DNA from: Haloarchaeobius iranensis
Lineage (GTDB): Archaea > Halobacteriota > Halobacteria > Halobacteriales > Natrialbaceae
NCBI RefSeq assembly: GCF_900103505.1
Contig: NZ_FNIA01000010.1
Coordinates: 1-64,000 of the forward strand
DNA: 64,000 nucleotides
Direction of reading: 5' to 3'
Of the stretch, positions 33,586 to 42,301 are shown one piece after another (position 1 is the stretch's first letter; the number at the start of each line of letters is the position of its first letter). The position numbers and the translations under genes are program-made. The notes beneath the pieces were generated by a model. That model worked only from the letters and a program-made list of their open reading frames with translations. It did not search any database and was not told the DNA's origin.

Positions 33586-34179
33586 TCAGGCCCGCTCGCC
33601 CAGCATGTTCTCGACGTACTTCGCGATGACGTCGACCTCCAGGTGGACCGGGTCGCCCGGCTCCTTCGCCGAGAGGTTCGTCAGCTCGTACGTCGTCGGC
33701 ACGATGGCCACCGCGAACCCGTCCTCGTCCCGCTCCGCGACGGTGAGGCTGATGCCGTCGAGCGTCACCGACCCCTTCTCGACGACGTACCGCCCGTAGC
33801 CCGCGGGCAGGTCGAACGCGAACCGCCAGTCCTCACCCACCGACTCCACCGAGCGAACCGTCGCCGTCGTGTCGACGTGGCCCTGCACCACGTGCCCGTC
33901 GAACCGCCCGTCGGCCGGCATCGCCCGTTCGAGGTTGACGGGGTCGCCGACCGCCACGTCGCCGAGGTACGTCTTCGCGACGGTCTCCTCGGCCAGGAAC
34001 ACCTCGAACGTCTCCTCGTCGTACGCCTCGACGGTCAGGCAGACGCCGCTGACGCTGATGCTCGCGCCGTGGCCCACGTCCGAGAGCACCTGCTCGCCCG
34101 CGATACGGAGGCGACGACCGTCGTCGGTGTCGGTGACCCCGACGATCTCGCCCGTCTCCTCGACGATTCCCGTGAACAT
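33586..34179 (-). CDS. ribE: Riboflavin synthase, alpha-type two-barrel
   Basis: The start at 34179 gives 197 residues. Two similar barrels are visible: MFTGIVEETGEIV with SVSGVCLTV in the first, and GHVVQGHVDTTATV with DGISLTVAE in the second. It condenses two 6,7-dimethyl-8-ribityllumazines into riboflavin. Haloarchaea use this bacterial-like enzyme. Single gene. Confidence 0.92.
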   Translation of the reverse strand: MFTGIVEETGEIVGVTDTDDGRRLRIAGEQVLSDVGHGASISVSGVCLTVEAYDEETFEVFLAEETVAKTYLGDVAVGDPVNLERAMPADGRFDGHVVQGHVDTTATVRSVESVGEDWRFAFDLPAGYGRYVVEKGSVTLDGISLTVAERDEDGFAVAIVPTTYELTNLSAKEPGDPVHLEVDVIAKYVENMLGERA

Positions 34180-34277
34180 GGCCGGTGCTTGGGTTCGGGG
34201 ACGCAAAACGCTCCCGTTCCTGGCGGCACTCCCGGCACAGACCGACTCGCCACCCACGCCCGGGACCGCGCTCGAAA

Positions 34278-34868
34278 CTACACCCCGGCGTCCAGCTCCT
34301 CGTAGCGCTCCCGGAACCGGGCCTCGCAGGAGCCACAGCAGAACTGGTAGACGTCGTCGCCGATGCGGGCCGAGGTGCCCTCGCTGGTCACGGTGTTGTC
34401 GCACTCGGCACAGGAGAGCGCGAAGTCGACGCCGCCGACGCTGGGGGACCACTCGGAGTTCGCGACCAGCTCCACGTCGACGTCCCGCACCAGCGACGAG
34501 TCGACGACGCTGTCGAGCCAGCGGTGGACCGCGTCGTCGGGCACGCGGGCGTGGACAGTCACGTCGCCGTCGGCGGTCGTGAACACGTGCTCGACGGCCT
34601 CGGCGGCCCGGAGCGCGCCCGCGACCTCGTCGCTGGCACCGGGTTCGAGGTCGAGGCGGGCGAGGACGGGCGTGCCCTCGCGGAGCTGCGAGCGGTCGAC
34701 GTCGACGGTGAACCGGCGGACGACGCCGACCGCCTCCAGCCGGGAGACGCGGTCGGAGACGGCGGGGCCGGAGAGCCCGACCTCCTCGCCGATGCTGGCG
34801 AAGGAGCGGCGGGCGTCGGCGGCGAGCAGGCGGAGGATCTCGATGTCGGTGTCGTCGAGGTCGCGCAT
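34278..34868 (-). CDS. Lrp/AsnC regulator with TRASH domain
   Basis: The 196-residue protein has an Lrp-type winged helix (MRDLDDTDIEILRLLAADAR, GLSGPAVSDRVSRLEAVG), an RAM-like middle (LDLEPGASDEV), and a C-terminal TRASH domain with CAECDNT and CCGSCEARF. TRASH domains bind heavy-metal ions; haloarchaeal proteins of this type control copper export. No copper ATPase is in view. A CopD-like membrane gene follows after about 95 bases. Confidence 0.9.
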   Translation of the reverse strand: MRDLDDTDIEILRLLAADARRSFASIGEEVGLSGPAVSDRVSRLEAVGVVRRFTVDVDRSQLREGTPVLARLDLEPGASDEVAGALRAAEAVEHVFTTADGDVTVHARVPDDAVHRWLDSVVDSSLVRDVDVELVANSEWSPSVGGVDFALSCAECDNTVTSEGTSARIGDDVYQFCCGSCEARFRERYEELDAGV

Positions 34869-34963
34869 ACCGGGAGAGACGAGCCGGGTATCGAAAACTT
34901 TTGTGCGGTTTCGGCCTTGGAATCGAATGCGGAACGTGGTTCGACCCGCGTACTCGAACGTGG

Positions 34964-35428
34964 TCAGTAGACGATGCCGCCGCCGTAGACGATGAGCGTC
35001 GCGTCGACGAGCAGGAGCACGGCGACGACGCTCGCGGCGTAGAGGAACGGCTTCGCCTCGCGGGCGGGCGAGCGGACCTTCTGCTCGTCGAAGCCGCGGT
35101 CGAGCTTCCCGCCCGCGACCTCCACGAGACCGGTGAGGACGAACCAGAGCGCGAGCATCGTGAGGACGAGGTGGCCGCGGCCGCTACCGGTGAGCGAGTC
35201 GACGGTGTAGAGGGTACCGGCGAGGTGGCCGCCGGTGAAAAAGAGCAGTGCGGAGCAGCCACGCGAGAGCCAGCGGAGCCGCGAGACGATGGCCTGGGAG
35301 GGGCTGGCGTTGAGCGAACCGTCGAGCGCGGACGGGAGCACCCCGAACGCGACGAACAGGACGCTCCCGACCCAGACGGCCGAGGTGATGCTGTGGACCA
35401 TCCGGACGACGACGTCGATGGTGGACAT
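34964..35428 (-). CDS. CopD-like four-helix membrane protein
   Basis: The start at 35428 gives 154 residues, with membrane helices at about 7-27, 40-67, 83-103 and 132-150. HSITSAVWVGSVLFVAFGVL and HLAGTLYTVDS contain the His residues placed as in the CopD/DUF2269-type copper proteins. Membership is tentative. It lies next to the TRASH regulator gene (gap 95 bases, same strand), which supports a metal role. Confidence 0.65.
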   Translation of the reverse strand: MSTIDVVVRMVHSITSAVWVGSVLFVAFGVLPSALDGSLNASPSQAIVSRLRWLSRGCSALLFFTGGHLAGTLYTVDSLTGSGRGHLVLTMLALWFVLTGLVEVAGGKLDRGFDEQKVRSPAREAKPFLYAASVVAVLLLVDATLIVYGGGIVY

Positions 35429-35506
35429 GCTCGTCGGTGACGGAGCAGGGGACAAAAGGGTTGCCGAAGTCGGCAGGGCGGCGGAAGCGGCCCGGTCGTT
35501 GCCCCC

Positions 35507-36046
35507 TCAGCTCGGCGGGGTGGGCGCGGCGACGCGCTCGGGGTGTCGCCACGCCGTGACGGCCGGGTCGACGTCGGTGCCGACGAGCAGAATCCCGACG
35601 ATGCCAACGAACGTCGCCAGCGCGCTCCCCGTGGCGAGCCCGACCGCGGCGGGAAGGAGCCCCAGCAGCAGCGTCGGCGCGGCGAGGCAGAGCCAGTACG
35701 CGGTGCGGCGGACCGGCCGCGTCGGGTGGACCGAGTGGTGGACGGGGTCGAGGCCCTCGCCGAACTCGATGCCGGCCTCGACCCGTATCTCGTCCCACGA
35801 GCAGCGCCCGACCGTCGCGTAGGCGGCGGCGTGGACCGCCTCGTGGGCGACGAACACGGCCGCGATGACCGCGAACTGGAGGAGCTCACCGGCGGGGAGC
35901 GCATCCGTGTAAGTGAGGTACTGCGCGAAGCCGTGGGTCGCGACGTAGGCCCCGCCGACGGCGAGGGCGGCGGTCGCACCGACGGCGGTCGACCGCGCCG
36001 CACCCCAGCCGTCCTCCCGGCACTCGGGGTCGGGATCGACGTACAT
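35507..36046 (-). CDS. DUF3267 membrane metalloprotease-like protein
   Basis: The 179-residue protein has three to four membrane helices and a HEAVH (HExxH, His68, Glu69, His72) motif inside VFVAHEAVHAAAYATVG. The family DUF3267 is a group of putative zinc site proteases with the same helix and motif order. Target unknown. Single gene. Confidence 0.8.
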   Translation of the reverse strand: MYVDPDPECREDGWGAARSTAVGATAALAVGGAYVATHGFAQYLTYTDALPAGELLQFAVIAAVFVAHEAVHAAAYATVGRCSWDEIRVEAGIEFGEGLDPVHHSVHPTRPVRRTAYWLCLAAPTLLLGLLPAAVGLATGSALATFVGIVGILLVGTDVDPAVTAWRHPERVAAPTPPS

Positions 36047-36106
36047 ACGTGGCGGATCGTGTGACGGATTGCGTGGCGAGGGTCGTAAGCGCTCGGGCGT
36101 GGCGGG

Positions 36107-36388
36107 CTACGCGTCGACCTCGCAACGTCGGCGTGGCTCGCTGCCTCGGCGCCTGCGGTAGTACGCCAGCGCGAGGAGCTGGGCGTACAGCAGCGCCAGC
36201 GCGATGGGGAACAGGGCCAGCGCGTCGACTGTCTGCGACGCGTAGCCCCCCGACACGAGTAGCTCGGCGAGTTCGTTCGCCACGACGACCGTGACGGCAC
36301 CGACGTACAGCAGCGGGGAGGCGGCCATGGCACGCGCCGACCGGTACAGCGAACGGAGACCGTGGTCTGACTGTCCGTTCTGCGTCAT
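36107..36388 (-). CDS. Small membrane protein
   Basis: The start at 36388 gives MTQNGQSDHGLRSLYRSARA and 93 residues, with membrane helices at about 24-41 (ASPLLYVGAVTVVVANEL) and 52-72 (VDALALFPIALALLYAQLLA) and a basic tail. I do not recognise it. It is followed in the same direction by the DUF3267 gene on its right; the spacing does not suggest tight coupling. Confidence 0.7.
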   Translation of the reverse strand: MTQNGQSDHGLRSLYRSARAMAASPLLYVGAVTVVVANELAELLVSGGYASQTVDALALFPIALALLYAQLLALAYYRRRRGSEPRRRCEVDA

Positions 36389-36452
36389 CGACTCACCGTA
36401 CGATGGCCGGCCACTTGGGCGCTCGGCGAACGGATTTTCTATCCAGAATCCG

Positions 36453-37364
36453 TCAGTTCTCCGCGACCGCGACGACGCGTCCGTCGGCGTCGAGCGTGGC
36501 GGTGAGGCTGTCGTCGTCGATGGCGACGGTGACGACGAGTTCGCCACCGTCTGCGGTCGTGCAGCCGTCAGCGGCGTCTGTCGCACTCTCGGCGTCCCGG
36601 GCGTCGACGGCCTCGACGCTCGCGTCGTCGCCGACGAACGGGAACTCCCAGACGTGGTCCTCGCGGAGCGTGTAGCCGTGTGCGCGGCACCAGCCAGCCA
36701 CGTCGGGGTCGACGAGCAGGGGGAAGGTGATGGGGCCGACGAGCCTGGCGGGGCAGGTGTCACAGGCCGCGCGGAAGCCCGGCTCCGACGGGTCGCCGAC
36801 GGTCGTCTCGACGCTGTCGTAGCACTGCGTACAGACGCCGGCGAGCGCCTGCTCGATGGCCTGGAACGCGAGCAGCTCCGCGAGGTCGACCACCTCGGCC
36901 AGCGTGGCGTCGGTGGTCGCGTTGGCCGGCACGTGCCACGAGAACAGCGGGTGGTCCTCCGCACAGGAGACGACGCACTGGCCCTCGCGGACCGTCGCGA
37001 CCGCGGGGGTGCCACAGAACGGGCACGTGCTGTCGAGCTCGGCCGGCCCGAGCGAGACCGACTCGGTGTAGGTGCCCGCGAGGATGGCACCGGCGACCCG
37101 CGCGCCCGTGGCGGTCAGCCGGTAGCCGTCGTCGGTCCGCTCGACGAACCGGGCGCGGAGCTGGTTGAGGTGGTAGCGAAAGCGGCCCGAATCTCGGACG
37201 CCGACGCGACGCCGCAACGCCGCGAAGCCGATGGGGTCGTGCCCCTCGTCCCGGTGGTGCTCGGTGAGCGCGTCGAGGATGTCGAGCCTGACCGGGTCGC
37301 TCAGCGCCGCGAACGCGTCGGCGGGCGCGGGCTCGTCGTCGGTGTCGGTCTCTGGGTCGGGCAT
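36453..37364 (-). CDS. Winged-helix protein with zinc ribbons (DUF7351-like)
   Basis: The start at 37364 gives 303 residues. An ArsR-like winged helix covers about 15-90 (FAALSDPVRLDILDALTEHH, then LRRRVGVRDSGRFRYHLNQL). Zinc-type pairs follow: CPFCGTP, then CTQCYDS and CDTCPAR. Similar proteins are haloarchaeal transcriptional regulators of unknown target. The start upstream of this one is not supported. The stop of the next gene (37375) lies 10 bases upstream, so both may be in one unit. Confidence 0.85.
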   Translation of the reverse strand: MPDPETDTDDEPAPADAFAALSDPVRLDILDALTEHHRDEGHDPIGFAALRRRVGVRDSGRFRYHLNQLRARFVERTDDGYRLTATGARVAGAILAGTYTESVSLGPAELDSTCPFCGTPAVATVREGQCVVSCAEDHPLFSWHVPANATTDATLAEVVDLAELLAFQAIEQALAGVCTQCYDSVETTVGDPSEPGFRAACDTCPARLVGPITFPLLVDPDVAGWCRAHGYTLREDHVWEFPFVGDDASVEAVDARDAESATDAADGCTTADGGELVVTVAIDDDSLTATLDADGRVVAVAEN

Positions 37365-37374
37365 CGGCCGCGGA

Positions 37375-38181
37375 TCACTCCGCGTCGGCGGCACAGCCAG
37401 CACAGAGCAGCTCGATGGTCGCCGTCTTCGAGCCGATGACGGTCTCGAGGTCGTTGACGGGGTGGCTGTCGCCACAGCGCTCGCAGTCCGCCGTCGGCTG
37501 GGACACCTCGCCGAGGAGGTTCTCCACGTCGAAGGCGTCTTCGCCGAGGTCCTCGCTGCGCTCGTCGGCCGTCCCGCCGCGCAGGAGGGCGTCCTCGGCG
37601 GGCTCGCCGTCGGGGTCGGGCTCGTCGGGGTCCTCGTCCACGACCGACCGCATCGCCTCACCGAAGAACTCGCCAGCGAGGTCGTCCGGCAGGCCGGCGT
37701 TCCCGTACAGCGTCGAGACGAGGTCGGTCCGGAGGTCCTCAGGCGAGACACCCTCGCGGCGGGCGACAGCCGCGACGGCGTCTGCCTCGCGCTCGTCGTG
37801 ACCGGCGTACTCGTTCGGGTTGTGAACGTAGCGGTCGACGACCGCGTGCAGCCGTCTGCGGACGGTCGGGTCCGCGTCCCACCGGGCCGGGAACGCCTCG
37901 TCGATACGCTCGACGAGGTCGCTCCGCGGCCCCGGCGGGCTCTCGGGCTGGCCCGTGGCCTCGGCGGTCCGCCCGTCGTCCGCGGTTGCGCGCCCGTCGG
38001 CGTCGGCCGGTGCCGGGTCGAGTCGCCCCTCGGCCAGGTCACAGAGCACGCTCAGACTCTCCTGGGCCGACGCGGGCTCGTAGCCTCGGCAGTCCACGAA
38101 GATGCGCTCGATGCGGTCGGCCACCGCCGCCGGTATCTCGACCTCGACGGCGTCGCCGTCGAGGTCGTCCCGCTGTTCCAT
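37375..38181 (-). CDS. Zinc-ribbon protein, haloarchaeal
   Basis: The 268-residue product is acidic. It has helical segments (RSDLVERIDEAFPARWD, HAVVDRYVHNPNEYAG) in the middle and a C-terminal zinc ribbon (CERCGDSHPVNDL with CAGCAAD). No function is known. It is likely co-transcribed with the winged-helix gene 10 bases downstream. Confidence 0.8.
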   Translation of the reverse strand: MEQRDDLDGDAVEVEIPAAVADRIERIFVDCRGYEPASAQESLSVLCDLAEGRLDPAPADADGRATADDGRTAEATGQPESPPGPRSDLVERIDEAFPARWDADPTVRRRLHAVVDRYVHNPNEYAGHDEREADAVAAVARREGVSPEDLRTDLVSTLYGNAGLPDDLAGEFFGEAMRSVVDEDPDEPDPDGEPAEDALLRGGTADERSEDLGEDAFDVENLLGEVSQPTADCERCGDSHPVNDLETVIGSKTATIELLCAGCAADAE

Positions 38182-38338
38182 CGTCCATTGTGTTGCCCCC
38201 GAGACGTATAAATTCCACTGAACGAAGCCGTGGGGATTGGGTGACGGGAGTTCCGAACGGTTATTGGCTGTGGTGCCCGGGCGTTAGACGGGTAGTGTTA
38301 TCACCCGCGGTCCACTAGGGGAATGCAACAGCTGAGCC

Positions 38339-39541
38339 ATGTGGACTCGCAACCGGGTACTCGTGCTGGTGTTCGCGGTAGCCATCCTGCTGCTCGGCAC
38401 CACGTTCGTCTCGCCCTCGGTCCAGACGCCGCCGGACGACCCCGAAGACGACGACGCGGCGCTGGTCGAACTCGGGAACACCGAGACGGACGTCTGGCCG
38501 TACGTCAGCAGCCGCGAGGCGTTCCGGGGGCGCGCCAGCGCGCTCAACCTGCTCGTCCGTGGCAACCCCGAACAGGTGAAGGCGCGGCTCCAGGCCGGCG
38601 GCGACGGCTGGAACGAGACGGAACCGGTGTTCACGGAGGAGGCGGACGAGAACCCGCAGTTCGGCAACGACGTCCGCATCGTCTGGGCCGACGCCGCGGG
38701 GGCGAAGCGCTACGTCTACTCCGAGCACGAGGAGGGCCAGGGCGAGTGGACGCCCCAGTCCTACCAGCTCCACCGTGGCGACTACTTCGGCGGCCAGTCA
38801 CACATGCGGGCGTACGAGATCGAGACCGAGAGCGGTAACTGGACGGCCGTGCAGGCCCACGCGGAGCACTTCGACTGGTTCACGCTGACCCACACCGTCG
38901 ACAGCCTGGAGGAGGCCCGGACCGACATCGAACGCGACTTCATCGACTCCACCTCGCCGGGCGACGTCCAGCGGGTGTACCACGACAACGGCGACACCCA
39001 CGACCACGACGGCTGGACCACCGTCGTCTACCTGCTCGCCCTCCCGCTGCTGGGTAGCGTCTCCCTCGGCTCGGCGCGGACGACCGCTCGGTCCATCTTC
39101 GACGGCGTCTGGACCTACCGGACCAGGCTCCGGGTCGCGGTGTTCGTCGGGCCGGCAGCCGTCGTGCTGGGAGTGCGCCTGGCCGGCATCGCCATCGAGA
39201 ACGCGATGGCGGTCGACCCCAACACGATCGTCGCCACGCTCTACCCCGTCCTCGTCTTCGGGACCCCCGCCGCGGCCTACGTCGCCGGCCGGAACCTCGA
39301 CCCCGTCGACGGCTTCATCTTCGGCACGCTCGGGTTCGGCACCGGCGTCGTCCTCGACTACGGGCTCATCGGCGTCCGCGTGCTCCCCATCGAACTCGTG
39401 CTCCACCGGGTCGGCCTCGCGGTCGGCATCGGGCTCGTCGCCGCCGGCGCGAGCGCGTTCCACGACTTCGAGCTGCGCCGGTCGCTCGTCGCCGGCGGCC
39501 TGCTCTGGTACGGGCTCGTCGTCGCCGCGCACTACGTCTGA
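38339..39541 (+). CDS. Membrane protein with extracellular N-terminal domain
   Basis: The 400-residue protein starts MWTRNRVLVLVFAVAILLLG, a signal anchor, then has a soluble domain of about 200 residues outside the cell (VWPYVSSREAFRGRASALN, GDYFGGQSHMRAYE) and about five membrane helices from residue 230 on. I do not recognise the family; it is of the haloarchaeal membrane protein kind. It is followed by the permease-like gene at 39667 after 125 bases. Confidence 0.78.
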   Translation: MWTRNRVLVLVFAVAILLLGTTFVSPSVQTPPDDPEDDDAALVELGNTETDVWPYVSSREAFRGRASALNLLVRGNPEQVKARLQAGGDGWNETEPVFTEEADENPQFGNDVRIVWADAAGAKRYVYSEHEEGQGEWTPQSYQLHRGDYFGGQSHMRAYEIETESGNWTAVQAHAEHFDWFTLTHTVDSLEEARTDIERDFIDSTSPGDVQRVYHDNGDTHDHDGWTTVVYLLALPLLGSVSLGSARTTARSIFDGVWTYRTRLRVAVFVGPAAVVLGVRLAGIAIENAMAVDPNTIVATLYPVLVFGTPAAAYVAGRNLDPVDGFIFGTLGFGTGVVLDYGLIGVRVLPIELVLHRVGLAVGIGLVAAGASAFHDFELRRSLVAGGLLWYGLVVAAHYV

Positions 39542-39666
39542 GCGACCGGCTCCCCGCCGTCGAACCGGGATTTTCCGAGCCAGCAGCCATCGGAGCGATT
39601 TAACTGGGTCGCGGGCCACGCTCCGGGTATGCAACAGTCTCCCCGCCCCGCGAGACGGCCCGCGCC

Positions 39667-41352
39667 GTGGTGGTCCCGGTGAGAGTGGCCCCCAGGCACG
39701 TCCGTCGCATCGCCCGGACGGAGTTCAGGCGGACCCGCCGCAAGCTCGGCGACAGCACCGTCCAGGTCGTCGCGCTCGCCGTCGCCGGGCTGTTCTTCAG
39801 TGCCATCTCGTTCGGGGCCGCCTCCCTGTTCGCCATCCTCGGCCGCGAGCTCCGCACCGGGGAGCTCGCCGACTTCCCGATATCCGGAGGCGTCGTCGTC
39901 GGCCTCCGCGGTGCCATCGGCCTCGCGGCCGTCGGGCTCCTCGCGCTGGCGACGTTCCGGACCATCGCCCAGCGTGGTAGCGTCGACGAGCCCGAGACGC
40001 TCCTGCTTGCCGCCCGCGTCCGCGACGTCGTCCCCGGCATCCTCGTCGCCGAGACGGTGGGCTACCTCGCGTGGCTGGCCGTCCCGGTCGTACTCGCGGT
40101 CGGCGGCTTCACCTACGGCGCCCGCGCGCCGCTGGTCCTCCTCGTGCTCCCCGTCGTGCTCCTCGGCGTGCTCCTGCCCGCCATCTGGCTGGGCTTCTGC
40201 CTGGGGCTCGTCGGCCGCCACCTCGTCACCCGGTACGAGCCCATCGCCCGCAACCGGACCGCCATCGGGCTCGTCGCCTTCCTCGTCTACATGGGGCTCG
40301 TCTTCGGCAACGGCTTCGCCGTCCTCACCGAGCTGCTGTTCGAGCCGCTGCAGTCGACGCCGCTCTCTGGCTACGCGGACCTCCTGTTGCTCGGCGCGCC
40401 GAACGTCGATACCTCACCCCTGCGGGCGGGTGGGGCGGTCGCGACCACCGTCGGCCTCGTCGCCGTCGGCCACGTCGTCTCGGTGCGGCTGGCGAACTAC
40501 CACTGGTTCTCCGACCCCGCGACGGAGACCGAACACGAGCGCGTCGAGGGCGAGTCGGGGGTCGCGGTCGGGGACCGGCTGCTCCGCATCGTCGACCGGC
40601 CCACCCGGAGCGTCGTCCGCGTCGTCTGGACCCGGACTCGCCGCGCACCCATCAAGCTCGTCTACGCCCTCTACCCGCTGTTCTTCCTCGTCTCGGACGT
40701 CCAGACCATCGTCCGGACCGGGGCCATCCCCTCGCACCTGCCCTGGGTGCTCGGGCTCTACGTCGCCTGGGGCGTCGCGCTCGCGTTCGCGCTCAACCCG
40801 CTCGGCGACGACGGGCCCGCGCTCGAGGCGACGCTCACCGCGCCAGTCTCCGGCCGGCAGTACGTCGTCGGGCACGTCCTCGCCGGGGCCGCCGTCGGCA
40901 TCCCCGCCGCGGTCCTCGTCGTCGCGCCGGTCGCGTTCCTCAGCCCGCTCCCGGCCGCCGAGGCCGCGGCGGCCATCGGCGTCGCGGTGCTCGGCACCCT
41001 GCTCGCGCCGCTGCTGGCCATCGGCGTCGGCATGACCTTCCCGCGCTTCGGCAGCGTGCAGGTCGCCGGCAACAAGCAGGCGGTCGTCCCGAGCAAGACC
41101 GCACTCGCCGCCTTCTCCCTCGCGCTCGTCACCATCGCCGGGAACGTCGCGCTCGCGACCGACGCCGGGACCCGTCAGCTGCTGGCCGCGCTCGCCAACG
41201 GCCTCGTCGGGTTCCTCACGCCGTGGACGCTCGGGCTCGACCCCGCGTGGCTCCTCCCCGTCAGCGCCGTGGTCGTCGCGGCCGGAATCGTCGCGCCGCT
41301 CCTGTCGTACGTCTACGCTGTCCAGCGGTTCGAGCGGTTCACGCTCCCCTGA
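39667..41352 (+). CDS. Multi-helix permease-like protein (ABC-2-like)
   Basis: The 561-residue protein has about twelve membrane helices arranged as two halves, each with a short helix after the first long loop, resembling ABC-2-type permeases of haloarchaea. The start is a GTG at 39667 (MVVPVRVAPRHVRRIARTEF). A short ATG frame at 39629-39682 overlaps it in another frame and may be a regulatory leader or simply chance. No ATP-binding partner gene lies next to it, which is unusual for an ABC-2 permease. Function uncertain. Confidence 0.75.
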   Translation: MVVPVRVAPRHVRRIARTEFRRTRRKLGDSTVQVVALAVAGLFFSAISFGAASLFAILGRELRTGELADFPISGGVVVGLRGAIGLAAVGLLALATFRTIAQRGSVDEPETLLLAARVRDVVPGILVAETVGYLAWLAVPVVLAVGGFTYGARAPLVLLVLPVVLLGVLLPAIWLGFCLGLVGRHLVTRYEPIARNRTAIGLVAFLVYMGLVFGNGFAVLTELLFEPLQSTPLSGYADLLLLGAPNVDTSPLRAGGAVATTVGLVAVGHVVSVRLANYHWFSDPATETEHERVEGESGVAVGDRLLRIVDRPTRSVVRVVWTRTRRAPIKLVYALYPLFFLVSDVQTIVRTGAIPSHLPWVLGLYVAWGVALAFALNPLGDDGPALEATLTAPVSGRQYVVGHVLAGAAVGIPAAVLVVAPVAFLSPLPAAEAAAAIGVAVLGTLLAPLLAIGVGMTFPRFGSVQVAGNKQAVVPSKTALAAFSLALVTIAGNVALATDAGTRQLLAALANGLVGFLTPWTLGLDPAWLLPVSAVVVAAGIVAPLLSYVYAVQRFERFTLP

Positions 41353-41907
41353 CTACCGGAACCGCTCCGGCGTGATATCGGGCAGGCGCTTCCGGATCAC
41401 CGTGTACGCCAGCGAGATAACCAGCCCCGCCAGCGCGGCCTGTTCGACCCAGCCGTCGAACACGGCCAGCCCCGGGAGCGCGAACGCCGCCCCCACGAGG
41501 AAGTCCTCGGGTGCGCCGTCGTACCTGACCACCCGTCTCGGCCGGAGCCAGCGCCGCTTCGGGTGGACGTACACCGCCTTCTCGCCCGTCGCCTCCCACG
41601 GGCGCAGTTCGAGTCCCCCGCCGAGCACGTCGCTCGCGGAGTGGACCGCCGCCGCGACGAGGAAGAGCGCCACGGCGACGGTGGCGGTCGTCGGGTTCAG
41701 CAGGGCGAGAAGTCCGGCGGGGACGGCGGCGGCGCTGTAGTACACCGGGAAGTGCAGCGTCTTCCGGTGCGCGGCGGCGAGGTCCAAGTCCGGGAAGACG
41801 CCCCCGGCGAGCGCGCCGGTGGCCGCGGCGACGCCGAACTCGGGGGCGACCAGCGCCACGGGCGCCGCCAGGGCGAGTCCGACGAACGCGTGCGTCGTCG
41901 CCATCAT
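41353..41907 (-). CDS. Membrane-bound metal-dependent hydrolase family (DUF457-like)
   Basis: The start at 41907 gives MMATTHAFVGLALAAPVALV, 184 residues with about five membrane helices. The N-terminal THAFVGL, FPDLDLAAAHRKTLHF and AAVHSASDVLGGGLELRPW contain the conserved His and Asp residues of the DUF457/YdjM family. It overlaps nothing; it is convergent with the permease-like gene by one base. Confidence 0.82.
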   Translation of the reverse strand: MMATTHAFVGLALAAPVALVAPEFGVAAATGALAGGVFPDLDLAAAHRKTLHFPVYYSAAAVPAGLLALLNPTTATVAVALFLVAAAVHSASDVLGGGLELRPWEATGEKAVYVHPKRRWLRPRRVVRYDGAPEDFLVGAAFALPGLAVFDGWVEQAALAGLVISLAYTVIRKRLPDITPERFR

Positions 41908-42058
41908 CGTTGCTTCGTGAATGGGTCCTCGTTCCGTATGAGGTTGTCGTCGGGTGGGTCTCCGAGAGCGTCCACTCTCGACGTGCGATGCGGCGGCAGA
42001 CGGTCGTCCCACCCGACGCGGCGGTGCCACCAAGTCCCTCCGCGACCAACCCGGGACC

Positions 42059-42301
42059 ATGAGCCTGACACTGTACCAGCTCGACGGCTGCCCGTGGTGC
42101 GAGACGGTCGCGGACGAGCTCGACGAGATGGGGCTCGACTATGAGAGCGTCTGGGTCGAGGCGCTGCACTCGGAGCGGGACGAGGTCAAGCGCGTCTCGG
42201 GCCAGCGCGCGGTGCCGGTCCTGGTCGACGACGAGCACGGCGTGACGATGAACGAGTCCGCGAACATCGTCGAGTACCTGGAGACGACGTACGGCGGCTG
42301 A
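42059..42301 (+). CDS. Glutaredoxin family protein
   Basis: The 80-residue product starts MSLTLYQLDGCPWCETVADE, a CPWC redox motif, with the TVP(VP)V cis-proline segment VPVLVDDE and a C-terminal helix. It is a thiol-disulfide protein using either glutathione-like gamma-glutamylcysteine thiols or a thioredoxin reductase in haloarchaea. The stop abuts the convergent MutS-like gene. Confidence 0.92.
   Translation: MSLTLYQLDGCPWCETVADELDEMGLDYESVWVEALHSERDEVKRVSGQRAVPVLVDDEHGVTMNESANIVEYLETTYGG

Noticed and set aside
33586-36333. A 915-residue fused frame ending in riboflavin synthase
   Set aside because: Only the last 197 codons from 34179 match the enzyme; the remainder is a shadow of other genes.
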